Notes: generated from the letters alone by a model not told the origin. 64,000 nucleotides of DNA from Clostridia bacterium (GCA_016938675.1 JAFGUF010000039.1:62001-126000); one strand, 5' to 3'; positions 17,901 through 26,179 are shown, counted from the first letter of the stretch. Translations and numbers: made by a program.

Positions 17901-20016
17901 TATTCAAATATATCCCCTCTGCTCCAACATTTGAGGATGATTCTATTGGATTTGTAGTAAAGAAATATTGATTTAAATTATTCTTCTGAAGACATAGTAC
18001 TTCATCATTCTTATAAAAGATATCAACAAAATCATTTTCGGAATCAAATTGTTCTATTACCTCCAACGTATTGTAATTGTATGTTAATAATGTATTAGCG
18101 TTTGATGTATAGAACTCATTGTTGGAATCAAAACATATTGAATCATACCCTTCTATTTGATCAACAAAAACTAAATCACTCTCTTCATCAGACGCGCAAA
18201 GGAAAATTGTACCTGCTCCATTGAAAAGAAACTGTCCTTCGGGTGAAATATTAATGTAATCATTCATAGGATATTCTCCATGATATGGAGAATTGTAGAA
18301 ATTTGTAATAATTCCATTTAATACTTCAACCACTTCAATATCACGAGGCGTGCCATTATCTGCACACATATATAACTTATTGTAATCATCATGAAACACT
18401 AATTCACTGTAAAATCTGGGAGCAACTGTTGCGTTAAGATTAGTGCCAGTTATTGAATTATAACAATCAATCTTATTGTCATAACTGCCCGTATCTGGAG
18501 AAAGATATACATAACCTTGATTATCTACTGCTATATCATACGGATTTACTGTAACATCAAAAATATTATCTGTAGCAAATAAAGCAGTATCAACAACGGC
18601 TACTCTGCCTGGCGTGACTTGTCCATAAACATAGTCCTGACGCAGTGCAATATATAGTTTCCCATTTTTAACTTCCATGTGTGTCGGCTTGTATTCAAAA
18701 GTTTTATATGTGATATTACCGTTATTTAAGTCAACTCTATAAATACTATATCCATCTACAGCAGTGCAATACACAACATTTCTGTCAGGATCAACTGCAG
18801 CTCTGTTGGGTATAAAACCAAGATTACTAAAAGCTCTACCCGCAGCATTCTCTGTTCTAGTTATATTTAAAATATAGTTATTATATGTAGTTCCATCCTC
18901 AGCTGTGCAGGTAATTGTGAATGTGTTTATTCCTGCATATAGTATTTTAGTACCTAAGTCCCCTGATATTGACATTGACGAATCCTGCACTTGGGCGGCA
19001 ATTTCTATATGATCTGTAGTAAAATCAACCGTAATATCATATGAAAAAACATCGCTAGAAAAGCCGGAAATTGCACTACTGTCTATTGATATATCTGACA
19101 AAATAGCATCAGACGAAGGAGTTCTTGTTACTGCAATTGTATACGTACTAGTTGTAACCCCATCCTCTGCAGTACATATTATACTATATTCATTAATTCC
19201 GACAGCCAATTCATTAGAACCTAAATCACCTGATAATTGCGCATAACTGCTACTTGTTATTGCTATAAACTCAACCACATCTATATCATTTGGCAATTGA
19301 ATTTCATAGTTAAAAACATCACCAGAAAAGTTTTGTATAGTTTCACCATTTATTTTCAAATCATCTATAAACGAATTTGTCGAAGCTTCAGCTCTTGATA
19401 CGTTTAGTAAATAGTTTAGCTCAGTTGCGCCATCTTCTGCGATACATGTAATAATAAATTCATTCAAACCAACTACTAAACTTTGACTACCTGTGTCTCC
19501 TGTGATTTGCGCATTATTATCAGAGGTTGCTGCCCCTATATCAATACTGTCCACTGAATAAGATACTTCTAAATTATAGGTATAAACAGAACTTGAAAAA
19601 CCTTGTATAGTGGAATTATCTATTGACAGGTCAAATAATGAAGCATCACTGGAAGCCTCATTCCTAGTTATATTTACAACATATTCTCTTTGACTGGTAG
19701 TATCCTCAGACACAACAGTAATTGTAAAACTATTTAATCCTACAATTAAGCTTTGATTTCCCGTATCACCGGAGATTTCTGCAAGCGGCTCAGTGGCAGC
19801 AGCCGAAATGTCAATTTCAGTTGTCGACCAATCCACATCAATATTGTACTCCAAAACATCCGGACTAAATCCCGCGACGCTTACACCATCAATAGTTATC
19901 CCACTCAAGCTCGCATCATCCGCAGCCGCATAAGCAATACGAGAAAATGAAAAAATAAGAGTTGTCAGCACCAAAAGAGTAAAAACAATAATTACTCGCC
20001 TATCAACATGCTTCAT
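14503..20016 (-). CDS. Giant secreted caspase-like protease with cadherin-like, propeller, Big2 and X-dockerin-like modules
   Basis: 1837 residues. A signal peptide (about 1-30) is followed by four cadherin-like beta-sandwich repeats (35-117, 123-208, 212-298, 302-388), a first propeller-like region (about 395-690), a Big2 domain (700-778), a second propeller-like region homologous to the first (about 792-1085), another Big2 (1087-1165), and a caspase-like (C14) domain (1170-1360) with catalytic His1245 in YSGHG and Cys1283 in DACYSG. An EF-hand-type loop (DSNGDNFITWNE, 1401-1412), three more Big2 domains (1448-1695), an X-module-like domain and a two-repeat dockerin-like tail (about 1778-1837) complete it. 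Metacaspase-type proteases often need Ca2+. Substrate and partner are unknown. The next gene encodes a membrane-anchored surface protein. Confidence 0.9.
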   Translation of the reverse strand: MKHVDRRVIIVFTLLVLTTLIFSFSRIAYAAADDASLSGITIDGVSVAGFSPDVLEYNIDVDWSTTEIDISAAATEPLAEISGDTGNQSLIVGLNSFTITVVSEDTTSQREYVVNITRNEASSDASLFDLSIDNSTIQGFSSSVYTYNLEVSYSVDSIDIGAATSDNNAQITGDTGSQSLVVGLNEFIITCIAEDGATELNYLLNVSRAEASTNSFIDDLKINGETIQNFSGDVFNYEIQLPNDIDVVEFIAITSSSYAQLSGDLGSNELAVGINEYSIICTAEDGVTTSTYTIAVTRTPSSDAILSDISIDSSAISGFSSDVFSYDITVDFTTDHIEIAAQVQDSSMSISGDLGTKILYAGINTFTITCTAEDGTTYNNYILNITRTENAAGRAFSNLGFIPNRAAVDPDRNVVYCTAVDGYSIYRVDLNNGNITYKTFEYKPTHMEVKNGKLYIALRQDYVYGQVTPGRVAVVDTALFATDNIFDVTVNPYDIAVDNQGYVYLSPDTGSYDNKIDCYNSITGTNLNATVAPRFYSELVFHDDYNKLYMCADNGTPRDIEVVEVLNGIITNFYNSPYHGEYPMNDYINISPEGQFLFNGAGTIFLCASDEESDLVFVDQIEGYDSICFDSNNEFYTSNANTLLTYNYNTLEVIEQFDSENDFVDIFYKNDEVLCLQKNNLNQYFFTTNPIESSSNVGAEGIYLNKNDSKMIPGGEENLVATVTPDNATNKNVLWTTSNPAIASVDNGLITAHALGECDITVTTLDGNYTDVCTITVSDLPVIGVYTTSINAFEELGFVPLDSGADPERDVIYLTKKDSKLLYRVDVNTGQVIYMEFIYQAERFDIKNGKIYLTLMHKPHDTMSSGNESGTIVIIDTATFAGESCFNVELDPYDIAVDNSRNAYITSGTGQLSIVESYNSNNGEKISTLNKIYYNIKWDYNEKYNKLYNCLTSYTIKDGAITSENYKSSYALGEHKMSPDGEYMFTGSGGIYTCSDIFEDDVLLDGTINEFTSICFDLDNNAFYTANENVLLSYDYNMRAVQDIFTANDNFVQIFFNNNQLIYLQKKSAGEYYFTLNPEESPNDVLVTGIKLDKELAYVLESETVTLTPEISPINVTNKDIHWSTSNSSVATVTDGVVSGVSEGTCVITATTVDGGYTDTCNITVISQNSQKVAILFGVADYEGDDNDLNGPVNDMTAMKAVLEYAGYTVFKYMDYTSDELLSRVEAIASYLPEDATLLFAYSGHGANGGYIFGKDFVPISVYDLEGKLSLHTGVKEVIIDACYSGGFIDREMTSKSFSIEETEQSFNDYVISAFSGSETGTGMAVKSLAETGYYVLTASSGSQLSYEYAFDITGSLFAEENLTPTVMNSQIYYILGYFNITLHDGFGLYDSTPFLELWADSNGDNFITWNEIYHYTADLINEYQQVQVYPINSDHILYAGNLSSDVYVTSVNIQENAHIDIGRSLQLLPQITPANATNKTVTYTTSDETVATVDSTGLVTAVSLGTATITVTTEDGGYEDTCTVTSGYYVESVDLLPEEVQINIGDNYTFTPVITPTNATNQAVTYSSSDEDIATVDAIGVVWTHSLGTTTITVTTTDGGFTDNCLVKVDRPVESVELQYDKYSMIPGDTLALIATVLPDDARNKNVTFASSNDTIASVDASGFVTANAIGSAIITVTTEDGGYSAQCAINIADELITSSIYTVNREGGFLEDIPIETTVQNIMDAIENSGGEVHIFNETMQEISGDMVVSTGYYVQLIVDESVVDELIILIEGEVHSDGILDIIDYTLIRLHILNVAQLDGIRLLVADINDDSVIDVVDYTLLRLHILNVMPLYN
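18853..19914 (-). repeat. Four tandem cadherin-like domains (coding repeat)
   Basis: Four units of about 85-90 residues, each with the pattern (S/D)A(S/I)L..(L/I)(S/T)I(D/N)...I.GFS..V..Y.(I/L).V, then SGD(T/L)G...L.(V/A)G(L/I)N.(F/Y)(T/I/S)I.C.AEDG. This is the usual cadherin-like beta-sandwich found in bacterial surface proteins. Confidence 0.75.
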
Positions 20017-20083
20017 AAATACCTCTGTCGAAATATCAGTTATTTTATATAAAATTGTAATATTTTAGAATTAAACTATTGGT

Positions 20084-20111
20084 ATTATACCATATTTAAC
20101 CTTAAATTCAA
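20084..20111 (-). promoter_or_regulatory. Promoter of the caspase-like protein gene
   Basis: Minus strand: TTGAAT (20106-20111), 16-base spacer, TATAAT (20084-20089) with TGG directly before it (extended -10). The -10 sits inside the palindrome TGGTATTATACCA (20080-20092). About 67 bases of AT-rich leader follow before the ATG. Confidence 0.55.
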
Positions 20112-20148
20112 GCTTTTATTATCCTTTATCTTACAAAAAATAAAAAAA

Positions 20149-20179
20149 CTGAACCCTACATTTATTTGCAAAAGTTCAG
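20149..20179 (-). terminator. Terminator of the glycyl radical enzyme operon
   Basis: On the minus strand CTGAAC and GTTCAG pair around a 19-base loop, followed by a T-rich run (TTTTTTTATTTTTT). It lies 70 bases after the stop of the gene at 20250. Confidence 0.6.
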
Positions 20180-20249
20180 CGTTAAAACTATGAAATTATA
20201 CTATTAAAATCAAGAGAATCCGAGCATTTTTGAAAGAATTTTCTTGTTC

Positions 20250-21059
20250 TTAGATTGTGTTTTCCACCGGATAGATATAGCCGTGCACTGGAGGCAAAGA
20301 ATTGTATACTCTTTCAATATCGACATAGCCCATACCAGCCTTAAATCCGTGGAAAGTTCCCTTTACTAGCACATCTTCCATATCCAGGTTCATGCCCATC
20401 ACAGCAACTTTCGTTCCCTCTTTAATACGCGATAGTTCCTTCGAGTATGGGTGCATAGGTATCACTATCTTCCCTTTGTCACAGGCCTGAGCCTGAACTA
20501 TCGGATAAATTCTCGGGAAACCCTCTTCATCAATAAATGAAATGAACTTAAGTGTAGCGATATTTTTGAAGAGATTATATGCCCATGCGGTCAATGCACT
20601 GGGGTCTGTTTTCCTTTTGAATACGGTTTTCACAAAAGAATTCATAAGCCCGTTAATTATTATCCCCGCCATGTCCAGCTTGTGCTTTTCTGATACATCA
20701 AATAAGTCAAAGTAGTGCACGGTATGTATTCCGAAATATGTATTGTACCTGAACATCGGTATCTGATTATACATATCGTAATCTTCGCCGGATGTTTTCT
20801 TGTCTTTCCAGACGGCTGTGCCGTTCCACCACTCTTTGCCAAGGCTCATTACCAGAAAGCCGACTTTATTTCTTTCCTGCATATATCTTTTCGAAAGACC
20901 CGTTATGAATTCGCCGGCAGTCAGTTCAGTCTCATTTTTTGCCTGCAACGTAGTAATGAATGATATGTGCGGCTCGCCCATGTCGTCTATTGAGCTTATT
21001 AACGCCACTTTATATGTTTTTGCAAACTCATTCATTGTTTCTTGATTAATTGATTTCAT
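20250..21059 (-). CDS. Split-barrel (PNPOx-like) flavin-binding family protein
   Basis: A 269-residue cytoplasmic protein that looks like two halves with pyridoxamine-5'-phosphate-oxidase-like split barrels: one around residues 10-70 (VALISSIDDMGEPHISFIT) and one around 165-250 (LKFISFIDEEGFPRIYPIVQAQACDKGKIVIP). Family members bind FMN, F420 or heme, and I cannot say which applies here. The ATG at 21059 has AAGGTGG five bases upstream; an earlier GTG at 21068 overlaps that site. It starts 10 bases after the activase gene and is the last gene of the gntR-GRE-activase operon, so it probably acts on the substrate, product or redox state of that pathway. No characterised homologue comes to mind. 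Confidence 0.7.
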   Translation of the reverse strand: MKSINQETMNEFAKTYKVALISSIDDMGEPHISFITTLQAKNETELTAGEFITGLSKRYMQERNKVGFLVMSLGKEWWNGTAVWKDKKTSGEDYDMYNQIPMFRYNTYFGIHTVHYFDLFDVSEKHKLDMAGIIINGLMNSFVKTVFKRKTDPSALTAWAYNLFKNIATLKFISFIDEEGFPRIYPIVQAQACDKGKIVIPMHPYSKELSRIKEGTKVAVMGMNLDMEDVLVKGTFHGFKAGMGYVDIERVYNSLPPVHGYIYPVENTI

Positions 21060-21069
21060 ATTTACCACC

Positions 21070-22014
21070 TTAAATCTTACTTTCTCCTCCGGTCACAAAC
21101 GCCTTACCATTAAGCTTATGATACTCTCTAAGTATACTTTCGATTTTTTCCAGCTTCTCAGCATTTTGCTTTTTAACGTTTCTAAATTCCCACTTTCTGC
21201 CCAGCCTGTCGTATTTGGACTCGCACAGGTTATTAAAGGCTAAAAGTTCCCATCTTTCCACAGCAGCGCTATTTTGCGAAATAAACTCCGCTATATCCCG
21301 TACGTTCTCTTCAGTGTCTGTAATGCCGGGAATAAGCGGCGTCCTGACCCATATTTTAAAGTCCTGCTTTTCCTGCTGAAGCCTGCATAGCTTTTCGAAG
21401 TTCTCAATAATCAATTCGCTTCCATGTGCAGTATTTTCCTTGTGCAGGTTGCTGTCAAAAATCTTAAGATCATATAGAAACAATGATGCTGCTTCTGCAA
21501 TCTTTTCAATGTTTTCGAATTTCACCTGTCCGCAGGTATCCACAGCCGTGTGAACTCCGCTTTCTTTTAATTTTATAAGCAGTTCATATGCGAAATCCAC
21601 CTGTGCCAGCACTTCTCCTCCCGAAAGGGTAATTCCTCCCTGCTGCCCGAAGTATGCTTTGTCCTTTATCAGCTCATCGTATAGTTCCTGCGCTGTCCAC
21701 GTGCCGCCCTTTGCTTCTAATGCGTTGGTCGGGCAATTCACAGTGCACTCCATGCACTTTTCACATAAGGATTCATCTATAGAAATATGATCATCCACAA
21801 AGGATATTGCCTTATTGCTGCAGGATACTATGCATGTACCGCATCTTATGCACTTCATTTCAAACCATTCGTGCTCTTTAGCGAAATTTATACTTTCCGG
21901 ATTATGGCACCATCTGCATTGCAGGGTGCATCCCTTGAAAAAGACTGTAGTCCGAAGGCCCGGCCCATCCTCAGTGGACATTCTCTGAATATTTAGTATT
22001 GTTCCTTCTTTCAT
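21070..22014 (-). CDS. Glycyl radical enzyme activating enzyme (radical SAM)
   Basis: This activase uses SAM and a [4Fe-4S] cluster to abstract hydrogen from the C-terminal glycine of its partner enzyme. In the longer frame from 22050 the radical SAM motif is C41/C45/C48 (KGCTLQCRWC), followed by two ferredoxin-like clusters, C67-C70-C73-C77 and C96-C99-C102-C106. These are typical of activases for decarboxylase- or lyase-type glycyl radical enzymes and absent from PflA. TLSGGEVLAQ is the SAM-contact motif. I place the start at the ATG at 22014 (MKEGTILNIQ), just after the partner's stop, because the residues before it are atypical. Confidence 0.93.
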   Translation of the reverse strand: MKEGTILNIQRMSTEDGPGLRTTVFFKGCTLQCRWCHNPESINFAKEHEWFEMKCIRCGTCIVSCSNKAISFVDDHISIDESLCEKCMECTVNCPTNALEAKGGTWTAQELYDELIKDKAYFGQQGGITLSGGEVLAQVDFAYELLIKLKESGVHTAVDTCGQVKFENIEKIAEAASLFLYDLKIFDSNLHKENTAHGSELIIENFEKLCRLQQEKQDFKIWVRTPLIPGITDTEENVRDIAEFISQNSAAVERWELLAFNNLCESKYDRLGRKWEFRNVKKQNAEKLEKIESILREYHKLNGKAFVTGGESKI

Positions 22015-22021
22015 TTTGCTC

Positions 22022-24520
22022 TTACATCCCCTGATGCTCTTGCCGTGCAATTATCTCATCCTGCAGGGCTCTTCCTATGGATGCGAAGTAGGCATTGTAG
22101 CCCGTTACCCTGACTAATAGATGTTTATAATTATCCGGGTGCTTCTGCGCGTCCTTAAGCATATTGCTGTCTAGGATATTTATCTGCAGAGCTGTTCCGC
22201 CGTTTTCAATGTATCCTTTAAGGTACGCTTTAAACTTTTCTTTAGATTCATTGTTTTTAAGCAAAGAAGCCGAGAATGTAATCGTATGGCTTGCTCCGTT
22301 AGGCAGAGAATTCTTGTAGTGCTCGAAATCACCCGTTTCCGCTTTTCCGCCCAAAGCTATGCCCACTGAATTCGCATTGGCTGTAGGCCCGTTTATGTCC
22401 GCTCCGTTGGATGGGCATATGGCGTTGGATAAAAATTGTCCCTGCTTTCTTCCGTCTGCGCTGGCTGCCATTACAAAGCCATCTCCAACCCAGTAGTTCC
22501 AGCTAAGCATACCCGGCCGGAATTGCCTGCCCGTACTCTTTGTTGTATGTTTCCAAGTTTCATCCGTCCATATATCCATTACCTTTTGTGCCAGTTCATC
22601 AGCTTCTTTGTCATCCCTTCCATACTTTGGTGCTTTGTTTTTGGCTACTGCCTGCAGGTAATCGCTGTCTTCCCAGTTGTTTTTGAGTATATCTACAAGC
22701 TGCTCTAATGTGCACATCTTCTTATCGTAAACAAGGTACTTAATTGCCAGCAGCGAATCCACCGTAGTAGCGTATGTGACAGCTTCAATTGTGGTCAGGT
22801 TTATCTCAGCACCGCCTTGTGTTATGTCCTTTTTGTTCTGCGCACAGCCTCTTATTAGTGTGGAAAGATATGGCGTCGGAACAAACTCCGCTCTCAGTGA
22901 TTCTGTCATTTCATATACTTCAGCTATTTTATCAACTATATATTCCGTTTGCTTTTTATACGCTTCAAAGAATTTTTCCCACGTATTCAGCTCACTGAAA
23001 CTTCCGGTCTTTGGTCCGTCAGTTTTAATTTTTTCTTCTTTTCCTGTCATAGGGTCAGTAAATGAAAGTAAATCTTTGCCGTTGTTCATTGCAAGCTCAA
23101 CTGCTTTCAAAAGATTAAGGTTGTTATCTACCGTGCCTGATCTGTCATTTCCCACCATTGTATTCTCAAGACATCCCACTGAAGCGTAATCATACACATT
23201 ATCTTCATTTATCATGTGCTCAAGGTTTGCTTCCTTGGCTTCACGCAGCATTCCCGCCATTGAACGCTCATCAAAGTTCAGTAAAAACGGTGCGCCCTGC
23301 GATGAAAGAACCATATCGACAACCTTATCAAGAAGCTTCTCTGGTGAGTTCCTGTGCAGGCGTACATTAGGCTTTGGTTCTAATATCGGGCTCATGTCGT
23401 CTATCATATCAAGAAGGACGTATGTCAGCTCATTTGTCATGTCCTTGCCGCCTTTGCCCATTCCGGATAGATTGAAAAGCTGGCCGAAACCTGCTGTAAT
23501 CCCCTGATTCGCCCCTACCCTTATCTGTGCATCATACACAGTATTGCAATGAAACCAGAAGCTGCCCAGAATATCTTTGGCAAATTCCTCTGTCATTCCG
23601 TTTTCTTTTGATGTTTTGTAATATGGATATAAAATCTGATCCAGTCTGCCGAATGAAACGCCTGGGCCGGGATAGTTTTCATCGGACATTATTAGCATAT
23701 GAGCCATCCACAGGGATTGTATCGCCTGATAAAAATCCTCAGCCGGATGCCAAGGCACCACTTTTAGATTGTTTGCTATTTTTATCAGCTCTTCTTTCCT
23801 CTGCTTGTCTGATTCTGTTTCTGCCATTGCCCTGCACTTGTCTTCATATCTTTTTGCCAGCTTTCTTGGCATATTGGCAGCTATCATCATGGCCTTTATT
23901 TGTGCGCCTTCTCTGCCTTTCTTTTCTTTATCAGTCAGAGATTCAAAGACTTCTTCAAGTTCCTTGTATATTCCCTTGAACCCGATCTTTAATATGCGTT
24001 CATAGTCAGCGATTATGTGCCCGCTGGTTGCGCCTGAGTTGCCGTATCCATGGTCATGGAACCACTTCATAGCATGAGCCGCGCCGTTTTTTCCGTTCAG
24101 CAGTTTGTCTCGCTTTTTCTGCTCCTTTTTTGTAAGGCACATTGATGTAAAGGTATTGAAGTTAGCTCCTGCCAGCAAATCCCTGTCTATTATCTCGCAG
24201 GGCATATATTCATTCATCACTTTGTCTAAAAATTGCGCCTTGCGCACAACCAAAGGCTGCTTCCAGAAATCATCATCCAGTTTAACAACCTTTGCAGCCT
24301 GCTTTGTAGATGCCGTAAATGTCTTGTGGAATGCATACGTTTCGGGGACTATATAATACGGAGTCTCATCATATAGCATGTCCCAGTCCGTCCCTGTCGT
24401 GAAACAACGGAATTCATTGTTCCATTCTCTTTCTGTTCCCTGAAAAAAGTAATCTCTCAGATACTTTACCCTCGGAGATAAATTACCCGGTATTTTCAGT
24501 TTTGCTGCGAATTCACTCAT
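22022..24520 (-). CDS. Glycyl radical enzyme, substrate unassigned (decarboxylase/lyase class)
   Basis: An 832-residue glycyl radical enzyme. The radical glycine is Gly807 in RVTGYNAYF, and the thiyl cysteine is Cys450 in SVGCLENT, followed by Glu452. A single Cys followed by x-Glu excludes pyruvate formate-lyase, which has adjacent cysteines. The sequence after the Cys (NDRSGTVDNNLNL) differs from the GCVEP motif of choline, diol and isethionate lyases. Arylacetate decarboxylases (p-hydroxyphenylacetate, phenylacetate, indoleacetate) also have Cys-x-Glu and are a plausible group, but I cannot assign the substrate. The start has GGAGGTATT upstream and overlaps the gntR stop by four bases. Strictly anaerobic metabolism is implied. 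Confidence 0.92.
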   Translation of the reverse strand: MSEFAAKLKIPGNLSPRVKYLRDYFFQGTEREWNNEFRCFTTGTDWDMLYDETPYYIVPETYAFHKTFTASTKQAAKVVKLDDDFWKQPLVVRKAQFLDKVMNEYMPCEIIDRDLLAGANFNTFTSMCLTKKEQKKRDKLLNGKNGAAHAMKWFHDHGYGNSGATSGHIIADYERILKIGFKGIYKELEEVFESLTDKEKKGREGAQIKAMMIAANMPRKLAKRYEDKCRAMAETESDKQRKEELIKIANNLKVVPWHPAEDFYQAIQSLWMAHMLIMSDENYPGPGVSFGRLDQILYPYYKTSKENGMTEEFAKDILGSFWFHCNTVYDAQIRVGANQGITAGFGQLFNLSGMGKGGKDMTNELTYVLLDMIDDMSPILEPKPNVRLHRNSPEKLLDKVVDMVLSSQGAPFLLNFDERSMAGMLREAKEANLEHMINEDNVYDYASVGCLENTMVGNDRSGTVDNNLNLLKAVELAMNNGKDLLSFTDPMTGKEEKIKTDGPKTGSFSELNTWEKFFEAYKKQTEYIVDKIAEVYEMTESLRAEFVPTPYLSTLIRGCAQNKKDITQGGAEINLTTIEAVTYATTVDSLLAIKYLVYDKKMCTLEQLVDILKNNWEDSDYLQAVAKNKAPKYGRDDKEADELAQKVMDIWTDETWKHTTKSTGRQFRPGMLSWNYWVGDGFVMAASADGRKQGQFLSNAICPSNGADINGPTANANSVGIALGGKAETGDFEHYKNSLPNGASHTITFSASLLKNNESKEKFKAYLKGYIENGGTALQINILDSNMLKDAQKHPDNYKHLLVRVTGYNAYFASIGRALQDEIIARQEHQGM

Positions 24521-25218
24521 TTTTTAATACCTCCATACTTCTTTACCACTGTTTCGCCCTCTGACAACAGCGTGTCAAGCGCGTGAACTGCTCTTTTTTC
24601 ATCGCGGTCTTTAATCGCGTTAACAATGTCTATGTGTTCTACACTTATTTTAAAACTTTCATCTATCATAGAATAGAAAATCTTCAGATACTTTTGCCCA
24701 ATAGGCTCAAATGAATTCATTATAAGTGGATAGACGGGATTATGCCCTGCTACGCACAGCATATGATGGAATCTAAAATCAAGGGCTATCCTGCTTTCCA
24801 TATCTGTAACTTCGTTTTCAGCCTCTATTATCTCGTCCAGCTCTTTCAGGTCTTCATCGGTTCGGTATCTGCACGCCAAAATTACAGATTCTGTTTCCAC
24901 CACTTTTCTGGCGTCCAGTATGCCCTGCATCAGGTTCATATCAACGTTTTCGCCGTTATGCCTTATTACTGAATACAAAACGTCCAGCTTGCCGTCCTTC
25001 ATGTAGTCTGCTACTTTTGTCCATTGCCTTGGATTGATGGATAGAAAGCCCTTCTGGGAAAGTTCAGCAAGCCCGGCGTTAACCACCGTCCTGCTTGTAC
25101 CGAAAGCATCGACAAGCTCCCTTTCCGTGGGAAGTCTGTCGCCAATTTTCCATTCACCGGAAAGAATTTTTTCCTCAATTTCGTTTATAAACTGCTGTTT
25201 TCTGCTTTTTAAAGACAT
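24517..25218 (-). CDS. GntR-family regulator, FadR/FCD subfamily
   Basis: A 233-residue transcription factor with an N-terminal winged helix (residues 7-70; GDRLPTERELVDAFGTSRTVV is the recognition region) and an all-helical FCD effector domain (about 85-220) with the expected metal- or ligand-binding Asp/His residues (DFRFHHMLC, EHIDIVNAI). FCD regulators usually sense organic acids. It is the first gene of the operon, its stop overlaps the start of the glycyl radical enzyme, and two TGGT-ATG-ACCA operators lie between its promoter and its ATG, so it most likely represses its own operon until the substrate appears. AAGGA precedes the ATG. Confidence 0.9.
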   Translation of the reverse strand: MSLKSRKQQFINEIEEKILSGEWKIGDRLPTERELVDAFGTSRTVVNAGLAELSQKGFLSINPRQWTKVADYMKDGKLDVLYSVIRHNGENVDMNLMQGILDARKVVETESVILACRYRTDEDLKELDEIIEAENEVTDMESRIALDFRFHHMLCVAGHNPVYPLIMNSFEPIGQKYLKIFYSMIDESFKISVEHIDIVNAIKDRDEKRAVHALDTLLSEGETVVKKYGGIKK

Positions 25219-25242
25219 ATAAATCCTTAAGATGTGACTTTG

Positions 25243-25303
25243 TGGTATGACCAGCGTGGTATGACCACGTAATCATTATACTCTCGTCTATTGATAATTA
25301 CAA
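25243..25303 (-). promoter_or_regulatory. Promoter and twin GntR operators of the glycyl radical enzyme operon
   Basis: Minus strand: -35 TTGTAA (25298-25303), 17-base spacer, -10 TATAAT (25275-25280). Immediately downstream lie two copies of the palindrome TGGTATGACCA (25243-25253 and 25257-25267), centres 14 bases apart. The promoter-proximal copy extends to a perfect 15-base palindrome, 25255-25269. TGGT-N3-ACCA is the classical FadR-subfamily site, and its position over the start of transcription fits repression. Confidence 0.85.
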
Positions 25304-25313
25304 GGTTTTTATC

Positions 25314-25339
25314 AAAAAAACAGCTGATTATTTCAGCTG
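25314..25339 (-). terminator. Terminator at the end of the copper/PIG-L operon
   Basis: On the minus strand CAGCTG - 7-base loop - CAGCTG followed by seven T residues. The stop codon of the PIG-L gene (25328-25330) lies in the loop. Confidence 0.8.
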
Positions 25340-26179
25340 CTCAATATTGTTAATTATGTCTTTCTTGAAACCATTAATATGCTCTGATATGTATTCTTCT
25401 GGTGATTTGCCGTTAAAAACTATTTCACTCATGTCCATGCCGTATGTGGCGTATTTCATCTCGTCTGCTTTATCTGCCCTGTAAAAAACGGCGTTTGCGC
25501 GTCTTCTTCCCAAGACAGCATCATCATATCTCTTTCCGCCCTTTATCTGCGATTTGAAAGTCCTTATAAGGCTGCGTGCTAGTCTTTGATTTTGCGATGC
25601 GTCAAAAATCAACTTGTCATCATCACTTAGCCAGTCCAGCCCTCGCCACACCTCCAGCCCAACAAATGCTTTCAGCCAAGTTTTATCTTCTATTGCTTTC
25701 AAAGCATCCATAGCTCTCAGCGCTGCTGCCACATGGGTTGGATGCTTGTCTGCAAGGTTATGAGTGAAAATATACTCCGGCTTGCATGCAATAATAATAT
25801 TTGTCAGGTCATCAATTATCCTTTTGTCGTTTCCTCGCAGCTCTCCGCTGGAATACCCCATCTGTATCTGTGCGGAATACTTGCCCACTTTCGCCGCCCT
25901 TTTTTGCTCATTTAAGCGTATTTTTTTTATTTCTTCAGCAGAGTATCTTCTGCTCTCATTTATTTTTTCACTTCCTGCGCCGTCTGTAATAATAATTGAT
26001 GTAAAAAATTTATTCTTTGAATGATAGCATTCTTGAATAGCGTGATATGCCATTATCTCCGCATCGTCCTGATGGGCGGCTATACAAAGGACTGTCGTTC
26101 TCTGAAGAGCGTTTTTTATATCGCTGCCGTCAGGTATGTATAAATCGGATATTTGATTTAATTTCAGGCCATCTGTCAT
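25328..26179 (-). CDS. PIG-L/LmbE family deacetylase
   Basis: A 283-residue zinc-dependent N-deacetylase-like protein of the PIG-L family, whose members remove acetyl groups from GlcNAc conjugates (bacillithiol, mycothiol or cell-wall sugars). The zinc site AHQDDAE (residues 35-41) and the second motif KHPTHVAA (about 146-153) are intact, with ITDGAGSE between them. There is no signal peptide, so it should be cytoplasmic. It follows the histidine kinase gene by 43 bases with AGGAG before the ATG and shares its terminator. BshB-like thiol synthesis is possible, but no other bacillithiol gene is present here. Confidence 0.85.
   Translation of the reverse strand: MTDGLKLNQISDLYIPDGSDIKNALQRTTVLCIAAHQDDAEIMAYHAIQECYHSKNKFFTSIIITDGAGSEKINESRRYSAEEIKKIRLNEQKRAAKVGKYSAQIQMGYSSGELRGNDKRIIDDLTNIIIACKPEYIFTHNLADKHPTHVAAALRAMDALKAIEDKTWLKAFVGLEVWRGLDWLSDDDKLIFDASQNQRLARSLIRTFKSQIKGGKRYDDAVLGRRRANAVFYRADKADEMKYATYGMDMSEIVFNGKSPEEYISEHINGFKKDIINNIEQLK

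Noticed and set aside
22022-24520. Pyruvate formate-lyase or choline TMA-lyase for the glycyl radical enzyme
   Set aside because: There is one active-site Cys (not two adjacent), and the surrounding GCLENT motif differs from GCVEP; the activase also has two extra clusters absent from PflA.
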